Source: Fragilaria crotonensis (taxonomy: Eukaryota; Bacillariophyta; Fragilariophyceae; Fragilariales; Fragilariaceae). From it: a stretch of 62,635 bases of DNA. The notes beneath the pieces were generated by a model. It did not search any database. It saw nothing but the letters and a program-made list of their open reading frames with translations, and was not told the origin of the DNA. The DNA lies in the NCBI GenBank assembly GCA_022925895.1, contig JAKSYS010000352.1, forward strand, positions 1 to 62,635. The letters run 5' to 3'. Shown here one piece after another: positions 32,333-40,409 of this stretch. Position 1 is the first letter of the stretch; each line of letters opens with the position of its first letter. The position numbers and the translations under genes are program-made.

Positions 32333-35115
32333 ATGTTGTCGAGACTCCTGATAAGAAGCAAGATCTCGAGCAAAGTTCTCAATGTTTCATCCAATCGACA
32401 AGCGAAAGGAGCTGATGATTGGTTAAGGAGACTGCTTTCAACTGGTGTGAAACGACGACTCGGGGGGAACGAGTCATGCCACGACAAATGGAGTATAGGT
32501 GCACTCGCAGCTGTTGCCGCTGTCGCAGTTCTGTTGGTGGAATCGGATCGACAACAAGGGACGATATCATCATACTGTGAAATGACAGCAATGCCCTGGC
32601 AAGATGTCGTATCCGGCGGCAAGAGTCCTCGGAAATTGTCGAAGCAGGCTCAAAATGTCATGATCCACTCACGGAGGAGCCTTCGAGCCAGATCTTTGGA
32701 TGATAAGTACAATATCGACTGGGAAACCGTCATTGGAGAGGGAGCATATGGATCGGTCCACCCTGGTCGACTAGCTGCTACTGGAGAGAAGGTGAGGACA
32801 TTGGCGGGGGAGGACATATTTCAATCTGCTGGAGCCTTCGAGAATCACGGCATTTGTTTGTATATTTTCAAGACTGTATACATTGAATCCCGTTTCATGA
32901 ATCTGAGTGTTGCATGATGCAACACTTTATCGTTTCCCTTGCCGAACATCGCATAACTCGCCAACCTCATCTCACTGTTCAATTGGTTGCAGGTTGCTCT
33001 GAAGAAGATTTCAAAACGCTATACAAACTCGTCATCCTTCAAAAACGAGACCGATGCTTTGTTGCGAATATTTGATAATGGCGGGCACCCCAATATCTCA
33101 GGACTGCGTGACATCTACGAGGATTTCAATCATTTCTATCTCATTCTAGACCTCGTTTCTGGTGGAGAAATGTTTGAACACTTGATTAATTATGGTGCCT
33201 ACTCAGAAGCAGATGCGGCTAGGCTTATGTACGAAATTGCCTCGGCGCTTGCATTTTTACATGGAGTAGGAGTAGTGCATGCCGACTTGAAACCCGAGAA
33301 TCTGCTCCTGGACTCAAAGAAGAGAATTGATGGAGTAATCAAAATGATTGACTTTGGTTGTGCTGTAGTCAGCGACGAGGATGGGACTGGATCTGTCAAC
33401 GCTCCCAATGCCAGTTCGAATGGGACAACCGCATACTGGCCGCCGGAACGATTCAAAAAGGGGACCATTGCGGATACGGCAATGGACATGTGGGCGGTGG
33501 GTATTATTCTGTACATCATGTTGACTGGTGTACATCCGTTCGATCCTACTGGAACCTCTACTGACGAAGAAATCGAACAGATTATTCAGACAAATCCCGC
33601 CCCTCCACTCGGGAAAGGATTGACTGACCATTTGTCTCCTTCTGCGATCGACTTGATTCAGCGGCTCATGCACGTCGATCCTCTGCAACGAATAAGCGCC
33701 TATGAGATGCTCAATCACTCCTGGGTGAGAGGTGAGACTGCGTCGTCGGTCAAGATTGAAGACTCAGACAAACGCTTGAGTCGCTTCAAGGAGCTGCGCA
33801 ACCAAATTGATGCTGGTATCTTCGCCGTGTTGGTGAATCAGGCGCACAAGGGGATAACCTTGAGCGAAGCGCGTCCCATGAGAAATCTCAAGTCAGTGAT
33901 TCCAGAACAGGAAGCTTCCACCAATCTGATGAAGAAGGCTTTTGATACATTTGACAGAGAGGGCAAGGGGTTTGTAACGTCAGATGACTTGGGTCGAGTA
34001 GTGAGTCAACGGATAGGCCACAAGCTATCGCAGCGAGATACTAGAGCATTTTTGAAGACACGGCAGGGTAATGAAGCTCCTGAGATGCTGTCTCTTTCCG
34101 CCTTCAGTGGACTTTTCGCTGGTATGCAGCTAAAGCACTTTCCACGCGGACACGTTATTTTCCACATCGGCGACACTGGAGATGCCATGTACTTTTTGAG
34201 CTCTGGAAAGGTTGAAGTTTTAACTAGAAAAGGACAGCTCGTTGCTATTCTTAGAAGTGGGGACTTCTTTGGTGAAGGGAGTCTACTTTCGGCTGAAAAC
34301 AAACGCTTTACAACTGCGAAGTGTGCAACTCCAGTTGATGTCATAGAGATCAAACGCGCGGATTTTGATCGGTAGGTGCTCGCCCTCTTTTGATGGTTTT
34401 AAACACTGTGCATTGCTAACCTCTTCATGTTAGATACGTTGCTTCCTCTGCGTCGACAAAGAAGGAGCTCCAACTCAAATGGCGTGCTCGGAATCTAGAC
34501 TATGCGAAAAACCTGATACGATTGCAAACGAATGTCAACGAACTAACATTGAAGAAGGACGATGTGGTTTATCGCGAAGGCGACACTGGTATGTCGATGT
34601 ATCAAGTCATCTCTGGCGAGATGGAGGTACTACACGGCGGAAGGAAAGTGCACGCGTACGAAAATGGCGATTCGTTCGGTGAATCCTCCTTGCTGTTTGA
34701 ACGACCGCGATCGTCAACAGTCCAGTGTGGGACTGACACATGCACCGTCTTGGAAATGAAGGGGGAGGACTTTCTCGCAGTCTTGAATTCGTCTCCCGAA
34801 ATGGCAGCATCTTTGCGAAACATGTGTCGAAAGCGGCTCTTCAAAAAGGCCGTCAAACAGTTTTCGTTGCAGAAGAATCGAGGTCTTTCTGACGAAGATA
34901 TAGTTGCTGCATTTCACGATGCGGATGTTGACCGATCCGGCTCGCTATCTTTAGACGAGGTTCGTCGTCTAATGCACCGAATGGATCCGAATTTTCCTAT
35001 GGACGAAATCAGGGCCCTTCTGAAGTTCATCGATGTTGATGAAGACGGTGGCGTAAATCTGGAGGAATTCAAAAGACTTTTCCGACAATTTGAAGATGAG
35101 AAGGAAGAGGAATAG
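32333..35115 (+). CDS. Calcium/cyclic-nucleotide protein kinase with mitochondrial-type N-terminus
   Basis: Exons 32333-32791, 32993-34371 and 34434-35115 give 839 residues. The Ser/Thr kinase domain of CDPK/CaMK type (about 130-397) has Gly loop GEGAYG (135-140), Lys157, catalytic loop HADLKPEN (D251; HAD in place of HRD), DFG at 273 and a PPE variant of APE. After it come a single EF-hand-like loop (DREGKGF, about 474), two cyclic-nucleotide-binding domains (about 534-612 and 645-725) with phosphate-binding cassettes FGEGSLL and FGESSLLFERPRSS, and a canonical EF-hand pair (DADVDRSGS and DVDEDGG, about 775-830). The N-terminus (1-50) is Arg/Ser/Leu-rich without acids, followed by a hydrophobic helix (about 93-108). 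This suggests a mitochondrial membrane anchor. Dual regulation by calcium and cyclic nucleotide is inferred from the domains. Confidence 0.9.
32792..32992 (+). other. Intron 1 of the kinase gene
   Basis: The donor is AAG|GTGAGG and the acceptor TTGCAG|GTT. The intron is 201 bases, phase 0. It joins the Gly loop exon (ending ATGEK) to VALKK with the ATP-binding lysine, as expected for a kinase. Confidence 0.9.
34372..34433 (+). other. Intron 2 of the kinase gene
   Basis: The donor is CG|GTAGGT and the acceptor ATGTTAG|A. The intron is 62 bases, phase 2. It joins ...KRADFD-R to YVASSAST and keeps the second cyclic-nucleotide-binding domain and EF-hands in frame. Confidence 0.85.
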
Positions 35116-35169
35116 CGTGTAATCAAAATCCACTTTCTATTCTGTACTCCGAGTCTTCAGCTTTTCTTT

Positions 35170-35175
35170 AATAAA
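35170..35175 (+). terminator. Possible polyadenylation signal AATAAA
   Basis: AATAAA lies 55 bases after the kinase stop codon, in an AT-rich run and before the convergent CRAL-TRIO gene. Diatoms do not depend strictly on this hexamer, so this is only a positional guess. Confidence 0.35.
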
Positions 35176-35254
35176 ACTTTTAAAACGATTTACTGAGGAC
35201 TCCAGTACTCAGCGCTACTACCACTTGGCATGTAAGACCGACCCCGCGCATGCA

Positions 35255-36286
35255 CTACTCCATCGGGAAGGTAGCCCAAACAATGTCCTTTTCAAGCCTG
35301 CCTTGTGTTCCAACAAAGCCACTAGGTATACAATCACGACCAAGGATATCCTCCAATATCTTTGGATTTCCCAAGAAAACAATTCGATCTTTAACAATTG
35401 GAGACAAAAATGGCATCATCAACTTAACCAAGATTTGCGCCCATTGCGGCGACTCACAAACATAGATTTGCTTCATCTTGACCGGCATTGTTCCAATAGT
35501 TAGACGGTCAATCTTGTGCGCCAACGTTGGGTTAAGCAGGGTCAGACTGTTCCAGAACTGTAGCTTTCCCAAGTTCTGAACTAGAACACAGCCATTCTGC
35601 TGCGCGTGCGGGTCAAGCATGACTAAATGGGAGAACCAAACGAAGAGGCGAAGATTTTCTTCGGCTGGAATCGACTTGATCCTCTCCAGATCAATGTCAG
35701 AGAGATCCAGCCACCAAACGAAATGACCTGCCTTGTCGTAGGACACCTTCATGTTCCACGCCTTCCATGCCTTCCGAATCGAATCAACGTCAAGTGGTGG
35801 GTCAATCATATCGCGGCCCGTGTTGTCCATCCAATTCGCGTAGGCTGCAAGGCGTTCGAATGCTCGAGATACGTTGAATTGGTTTGAATCTTCGACCTTG
35901 GCCCATAGCAGAAAGGCGACAAAGACGTCGTCCAGAGTCTTTTGAAACGGATCGAGTGGAACGGTCGCAAAATTCCACTTTTGAGGTCGCGTTTGTGGGG
36001 TGACTTTCTTAATCTCCACCATTTCTTTCAATTTCTCCAAGGCTTCATCTATGGATTCGATCATGATGTCCGGCGCCTTTTCTGGCGTTTCTGTAAGGCC
36101 AACGACAGCAGTCACAGATGTCTCGACTCCTAGTTGAACACTTCGAAGTGAAGTTTCGAACATTTCCTTAGTTTTTGAGCTCGCACTGAAGAATGAACGA
36201 CTCAACTCATGTGCAAACTTCTTCGCTTTCATTGGCATGTCGTCCGAGGACTTGTCTGTGTCCACTGTTACAGATTCGTCCGTCAT
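35255..36286 (-). CDS. CRAL-TRIO (Sec14-like) domain protein
   Basis: The 343-residue protein has a CRAL-TRIO lipid-binding fold in its C-terminal two thirds (about 165-335). Typical blocks are FVWWLDLSDIDLERI, NGCVLVQNLGKLQFW (the central strand), TIGTMPVKMKQIYVCESP and the PFLSPIVKDRIVFLGN segment. Such proteins move or present hydrophobic ligands such as phosphoinositides or tocopherol between membranes. The N-terminal part (1-100) is acidic and Ser/Lys-rich. The start is the ATG at 36286, only 91 bases from the end of the retrotransposon at 36377, so its native promoter may have been displaced. It converges on the kinase gene with 139 bases between the stops. The ligand is not predictable. 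Confidence 0.8.
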   Translation of the reverse strand: MTDESVTVDTDKSSDDMPMKAKKFAHELSRSFFSASSKTKEMFETSLRSVQLGVETSVTAVVGLTETPEKAPDIMIESIDEALEKLKEMVEIKKVTPQTRPQKWNFATVPLDPFQKTLDDVFVAFLLWAKVEDSNQFNVSRAFERLAAYANWMDNTGRDMIDPPLDVDSIRKAWKAWNMKVSYDKAGHFVWWLDLSDIDLERIKSIPAEENLRLFVWFSHLVMLDPHAQQNGCVLVQNLGKLQFWNSLTLLNPTLAHKIDRLTIGTMPVKMKQIYVCESPQWAQILVKLMMPFLSPIVKDRIVFLGNPKILEDILGRDCIPSGFVGTQGRLEKDIVWATFPME

Positions 36287-36376
36287 GTTCTTTTTGTTGT
36301 TTCCTATGTTCCATGCATCAGTTCTTCAGAATATGAACCCAGCATCCAGAAATAGTGGGACCATATGTACGCCCAT

Positions 36377-36588
36377 GGCGGGATGCGTGAACTTTCCCGC
36401 CTCAGCGGCTGCTTAACCGTACGGTCTTAGTAGTGTCGGTAGGGTGGCTACCGTTGTAGACGCTACTACTAGCGTTCTAAAGTACTCCAGTAGGTGTTTG
36501 GTGGTTGTGGCAACTTACTAAGGGACCTTACCATCCAAACCTTGCCAGGCGGTAGCACGGCGTAAGCGCAGTGCCTACCGTTTGATCG
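36377..36588 (-). repeat. Split direct repeat B2 (element 3' end)
   Basis: This 212-base copy matches B1 at 36912-37115 throughout except for 8 extra bases (ACTCCAGT, near 36483-36490). It begins at the outer end with GGCGGGA and, 11 bases further in, TCCCGCC, a 7-base inverted repeat that could bind the recombinase. Confidence 0.9.
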
Positions 36589-36602
36589 GCGTGGGAGGGT
36601 GG

Positions 36603-36913
36603 GTTTTAAACTAAGCTAGCTATCGATAGCTCGGCTACCACACTCGTAGTGTACCTTAGTCAGGTTCCTCGTGTGGTGCTAATTGATGCTGCGACGACGT
36701 TCGGTTGCCGAGACAAACAACAATGAGCCCGATGCCTGCACAAGCTTCCATTCAATTGCCCGGTACAAAGTACCAGGGTCTGCCACGCATTTCTGGCTTA
36801 CGTACACTTCTCGGCCAGTACCCCATGCCCCGTAGGATCCGCGTTGGTCGGATTTCCTTGTGGCATGTTCTGTGTGATGTATGCAGACCTCCCGTACTCG
36901 CTGCCGCTGACGG
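36603..36913 (-). repeat. Split direct repeat A2
   Basis: Identical over 311 bases to A1 at 42654-42964. It contains the perfect 14-base palindrome AGCTATCGATAGCT at 36618-36631. Its outer end, CTGCCGCTGACGG, abuts B1 directly. Confidence 0.92.
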
Positions 36914-36947
36914 CGGGATGCGTGAACTTTCCCGCCTCAGCGGCTGC
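36900..36947 (-). other. Probable recombination site at the A2/B1 junction
   Basis: Arms 36900-36918 (GCTGCCGCTGACGGCGGGA) and 36930-36947 (TCCCGCCTCAGCGGCTGC) are inverted complements except for one mismatch and a small gap. They are separated by 11 bases. One arm derives mostly from the A end and the other from the B end, so the full site exists only where the two element ends are joined, as in a circular intermediate. Each outer element end carries only part of it. That is the arrangement expected of a tyrosine-recombinase crossover site. Confidence 0.65.
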
Positions 36948-37115
36948 TTAACCGTACGGTCTTAGTAGTGTCGGTAGGGTGGCTACCGTTGTAGACGCTA
37001 CTACTAGCGTTCTAAAGTAGGTGTTTGGTGGTTGTGGCAACTTACTAAGGGACCTTACCATCCAAACCTTGCCAGGCGGTAGCACGGCGTAAGCGCAGTG
37101 CCTACCGTTTGATCG
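36912..37115 (-). repeat. Split direct repeat B1
   Basis: This 204-base copy, inside the element next to the recombinase gene, equals B2 at 36377-36588 minus the 8-base insertion. Its GG start overlaps the last two bases of A2. Confidence 0.9.
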
Positions 37116-37179
37116 CCCCAAGGGCCAGAGGCGAGAAGGGCGGGAGCCAACGGCGGGTGGGAAGAGATCGGTGAGGCCG

Positions 37180-38373
37180 TCAACCCGGAGTGAGGCGGAA
37201 GGACCCGCCGCGAAGCATGGCGGCGGAGAGGCCCGTCATGACGGGTTGCGCCTGCACGTGTAAGTATCTGTACATTTCGTCGGAACGCCAGCGGCCCACC
37301 ATACGAATGCGGTCGCTGTCGACGCCGGCACACAACAACGCCATGGCCCCGCCGGCGCGGGTGGATCGAACTGAGACATCAGCGATGGTGTAAGCTGGGT
37401 CAGGGTGGAAGTGGAGGACTGAGCGAATGCGAGAGGTGATATCGGCCGGGGAAATGTACTGAAAGGGGGCCTGAGCCACTGGCCGGACGGCGTTGAGTGG
37501 TGTAGTGGCGGTGGCCCCCTGGGCGCGGAGTGCGATGATGCGAGATACCAGGGCGGTCACAGGGCACAAGGAAGGGTGTCCCGAGCGCCCATGACCAATT
37601 CGTTCGTTCCGCACTCCGTTCTTTTGCTGCGTGAAGGTCAACGTGGCAAACGTGGCAGCGCGCAGCTCGTTCTCGGTCCCCGTGAGGTGGTCGAGAGCGC
37701 GAGAGCCAATCCAAAGTTGTACGTCACAGAGGCGGAACAGGTGTGACCCCTGTGTGTGCGGGTAGCCCAAATATTCGCCGGGCCGGAGCAAGAAGTAAAA
37801 ACCGATGATGAGACAGTGTGCGGCGGCGATGGCCGCCGGTGTGGCCTCGCCTTGGGCCATCGCCCACACTTGGGAGACCAGCCCCAAGGGCAATGGCTTG
37901 ACCCGTGAAGGTGGAGCGTCGAGTCGCTGCCAAGCCTGAAAGAGGGATGTGAGGCGGAAGTCGACGGTGCCTCGGGTGGTCAAACGAGGGTCAGGGGTCC
38001 CCATCCGGGCGTGCGCCTGGCCCACCGCTCGTAGGGCGTCCTCCACCGTGCGAGCCCGGACAGGTCTACGTCCGGGCGCAATGGTGCCGTGGCGGTAGCG
38101 GTGGGCGAAGAGCTGCAGAAGAGGGATGGAGTCCTCGGTTGTGTCGCGGATGGGGCTGACGCCCAGACTGGCACAGAAGGTCGACCAGAGCTGCCATGCG
38201 GCGTTAGCGGTGGTGGACCGCTGACGAGAGGTGCGATCGGCGTACGTTTGTTGGATAGCGCCCCAATCAAGGTAGCATTGGTGTCTGGCGAGAGGGTCCG
38301 CAGTTGCCAGGAGGTTGTCTGTGGAAATACCAAGTTGAAGTGTGTGAGTAAGGCCGGGTCCGACAGGTCCCAA
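37180..38373 (-). CDS. Retrotransposon tyrosine recombinase
   Basis: The open frame encodes 397 residues of the integrase of the element, replacing the usual DDE integrase. The N-terminal core-binding region contains AWQLWSTFCASLG and LLQLFAHRYRHG, typical of DIRS-order recombinases. The catalytic domain has the first Arg in FYFLLRPGEYL, the second box as RSTRAGGAMALL (Arg in place of the usual His of HxxR), GRWRSDEM and the Tyr nucleophile probably in MYRYLH. The frame overlaps pol by about 390 bases in a different phase and opens with TTG, not ATG; an internal ATG occurs later (in HARMGTPD). Overlap with pol is usual in this order, so expression may need frameshifting, reinitiation or splicing. 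Confidence in identity is high; the exact start is uncertain. Confidence 0.88.
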   Translation of the reverse strand: MGPVGPGLTHTLQLGISTDNLLATADPLARHQCYLDWGAIQQTYADRTSRQRSTTANAAWQLWSTFCASLGVSPIRDTTEDSIPLLQLFAHRYRHGTIAPGRRPVRARTVEDALRAVGQAHARMGTPDPRLTTRGTVDFRLTSLFQAWQRLDAPPSRVKPLPLGLVSQVWAMAQGEATPAAIAAAHCLIIGFYFLLRPGEYLGYPHTQGSHLFRLCDVQLWIGSRALDHLTGTENELRAATFATLTFTQQKNGVRNERIGHGRSGHPSLCPVTALVSRIIALRAQGATATTPLNAVRPVAQAPFQYISPADITSRIRSVLHFHPDPAYTIADVSVRSTRAGGAMALLCAGVDSDRIRMVGRWRSDEMYRYLHVQAQPVMTGLSAAMLRGGSFRLTPG

Positions 38374-40406
38374 CGGCGGCTGGCGTCATCAGCCATGACG
38401 TTAACTGGACCAGGTATGTAGTGGTGACGCGCCACGTAGCGGTGAGCGCGTTGGTGTAGTGCATTGTACCGGAGCAGATGGGAGCGTGCAGCGAACGAGG
38501 TGGCGGCCCCCCGGGTTGACCATGCCACCGCAGCGCGGTTGTCGCTTGCGATCCACATGGTGCGCTCGCATACGTCGCGTTCCGTGGCCAGGATGTCCTT
38601 ATGCGCGATAACCCCAACAAGCTCCAAATCCGAAATGGAGATGGTGCCGTGTGGATTGTCCGAGGTGACGAGGGTGTTGGACACCTTGGCTGGGAACCGT
38701 TGCCGCCAGACGATGGGTGGGGAAGAAGGGTTGAGAGCGTCGAACCATATGCCGCCCATACCGGTCTGGCATGCATCGCACGCACCAATGTCGGATGGGG
38801 ATGTCGGCACGAGCTCTTGCAATCGCGTTGGGCGCTCGTGCACCGATGTTACGAGCGCGTGGAAATCCCTTGCAAGGTCGTTGATGCGTTTCGTGATCCG
38901 TACGCGATGTCGCTCCGTATGTCGGAGTGCCTCCTGTAGCACCGAAAAGAGACCTCGTGTGCCCGGCAGTGCTGGCGACATAGATCGTAGCTCCCCAAGC
39001 ACTTGGTGCCACTTTCGGACGGGCAAACGTTTGTTAGGCGGTAGGAGCAATGCCAGGACCTCCCGGAGGCGTGCCAGACGATGCTCCGGTAGGTGGAGCG
39101 TTAGTGTCTCCGAATCGATGTCCCATCCCAGGATGCGCTTGCGTGGGGCCCAGCAAGCGTCACCTTTCAACATTTTCTTCGTAGAGGCTGGCTCCTTTCG
39201 ATGTACAGGGTCCCCGTCAGCGAGGGGCCGCAGTACCTCGTCGATTGCGGCTAACGTTGCGCGCATGACCTTTTGTTGCTGGCGCTGCGTTTGCGCCATG
39301 AGGAGAAAGTCGTCAACATAAACGTCGACTTGCGACACTGGTGGCCGCCCCGAACCGCTCAGTGTTGGGTGCATTGTGACCGTGCGGCGCTGTGCGCGTG
39401 ATATGCCGGTGTCGCTTGGAGGTGTGGAGGCCACTGCCTCCAGGCGGTGGACCTGGTTGAGGCGCGGCTCGTGGCGCGCGGACAACATCACGTTCGCCCG
39501 GTCACATGCCGTTTCGGTGATAACTGTAAAATAGGGTGGTGACTCAACCCACCCCATGGGTAGTGCGAGGGGAAATGCTATGAGTGGTGTACTCCCTGGT
39601 GCTGTAGGTAGTATCACGCCTAGTTTTGGGACATCTGCTATCTGTACCCAAACACGATAGAAACCGTCAGCCACATCAATCTTTGCCATGTATACCGGGC
39701 CGTATCTTGGATCGGCATGAACAAGGGTCGTAAAGACCCGTTGCAAGGCTCTGCCAAACTGCATCGCCTCGCGTGGTGCCCACCGTAGCGTGTCATCATT
39801 GACGCCCGAGTACGTATAATCCACGATCAATCTCGGCCTCCGGTCACGTTGTGGGACGACACCAAGAGGGGAGACGCGCAAATTCGGTATGTGTGCCACT
39901 GCCTTGTACGGTAGCACGACCCAGTATCCTTGCTTGCAAAAATCAAGCATTTCCTCCGCAACAAATTCTCGCTCGCTGTGTGAGGAATGGTGGGGTCCCC
40001 GCTGCACCGCTTCGTAACAACGCTCCCGGCTCCACGGCGCCGTGGTCATGGGCACACTCGCGCCGCGTCGACCCAAATGTCGCAACAGCCGTGCCGCTTT
40101 ATGTGGGAGGGCTCCCGCACCGTCCGTGATGTTCGATTGCCCCCTGGCTTCTGCCAATGTAGCCTGCCAGCCGTATACACGCACGCGTTCTGCATAATGT
40201 CTCGCCAACTTACCAAGTGATCGTTCCGCTGCCGACATCTCCGGCTGCTGCTTCCGCTTCCTCGTTGCCCCTGCGGTGGTGTCCGGTCGTGGCGAACCGG
40301 GGAAAGTTGGGGCCACTGTTGGCGCCACCCACGGCGGCGCCTCAATCTGCCAGGTGGACTCGGGCCTCGTCTCGATGACGCGATCCGTATCCCCCTGGCG
40401 TTCCCG
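37980..40406 (-). CDS. Retrotransposon Pol: reverse transcriptase and RNase H
   Basis: The open frame runs from just after the gag stop (40407-40409) to 37980, about 808 residues, in the same frame as gag. The first in-frame ATG is at 40238. Reverse transcriptase motifs are MAKIDVADGFYRV (motif A Asp), PLALPMGWVESPPYF and YVDDFLL (catalytic YVDD). RNase H follows with Asp in ACDACQTGMGG, Glu in SDLELVG, Asp in ASDNRAA and Asp in MADDASR, and HHYIPGPVNVMADD is the usual closing block. Neither protease nor DDE integrase is visible, consistent with the DIRS order. It likely copies the element RNA and removes RNA from hybrids. How translation gets past the TGA is not visible; readthrough to a Gag-Pol fusion is the simplest reading. 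Confidence 0.92.
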   Translation of the reverse strand, partial: RERQGDTDRVIETRPESTWQIEAPPWVAPTVAPTFPGSPRPDTTAGATRKRKQQPEMSAAERSLGKLARHYAERVRVYGWQATLAEARGQSNITDGAGALPHKAARLLRHLGRRGASVPMTTAPWSRERCYEAVQRGPHHSSHSEREFVAEEMLDFCKQGYWVVLPYKAVAHIPNLRVSPLGVVPQRDRRPRLIVDYTYSGVNDDTLRWAPREAMQFGRALQRVFTTLVHADPRYGPVYMAKIDVADGFYRVWVQIADVPKLGVILPTAPGSTPLIAFPLALPMGWVESPPYFTVITETACDRANVMLSARHEPRLNQVHRLEAVASTPPSDTGISRAQRRTVTMHPTLSGSGRPPVSQVDVYVDDFLLMAQTQRQQQKVMRATLAAIDEVLRPLADGDPVHRKEPASTKKMLKGDACWAPRKRILGWDIDSETLTLHLPEHRLARLREVLALLLPPNKRLPVRKWHQVLGELRSMSPALPGTRGLFSVLQEALRHTERHRVRITKRINDLARDFHALVTSVHERPTRLQELVPTSPSDIGACDACQTGMGGIWFDALNPSSPPIVWRQRFPAKVSNTLVTSDNPHGTISISDLELVGVIAHKDILATERDVCERTMWIASDNRAAVAWSTRGAATSFAARSHLLRYNALHQRAHRYVARHHYIPGPVNVMADDASRRWDLSDPALLTHFNLVFPQTTSWQLRTLSPDTNATLIGALSNKRTPIAPLVSGPPPLTPHGSSGRPSVPVWASAPSATQPRTPSLFCSSSPTATATAPLRPDVDLSGLARWRTPYERWARRTPGWGPLTLV

Positions 40407-40409
40407 TCA
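40407..40409 (-). promoter_or_regulatory. Single TGA between gag and pol, candidate readthrough codon
   Basis: On the minus strand the context is AGC TCC TGA CGG GAA. No other stop interrupts the frame between the gag ATG at 42608 and the pol end at 37980. A C after UGA favours readthrough in many eukaryotes. The first pol ATG lies 169 bases later, so reinitiation is the alternative. Confidence 0.6.

Noticed and set aside
36705-36965. Identical 70-residue frames at 36705 and 42756 (MPRQTTMSP...)
   Set aside because: They lie in split direct repeats A2 and A1 on the strand opposite to the element; identity reflects the repeat, not a gene.
38464-39321. 285-residue plus-strand frame inside the retrotransposon
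   Set aside because: It is antisense to the RNase H/RT frame, whose motifs are complete; G+C-rich DNA leaves long shadow frames.
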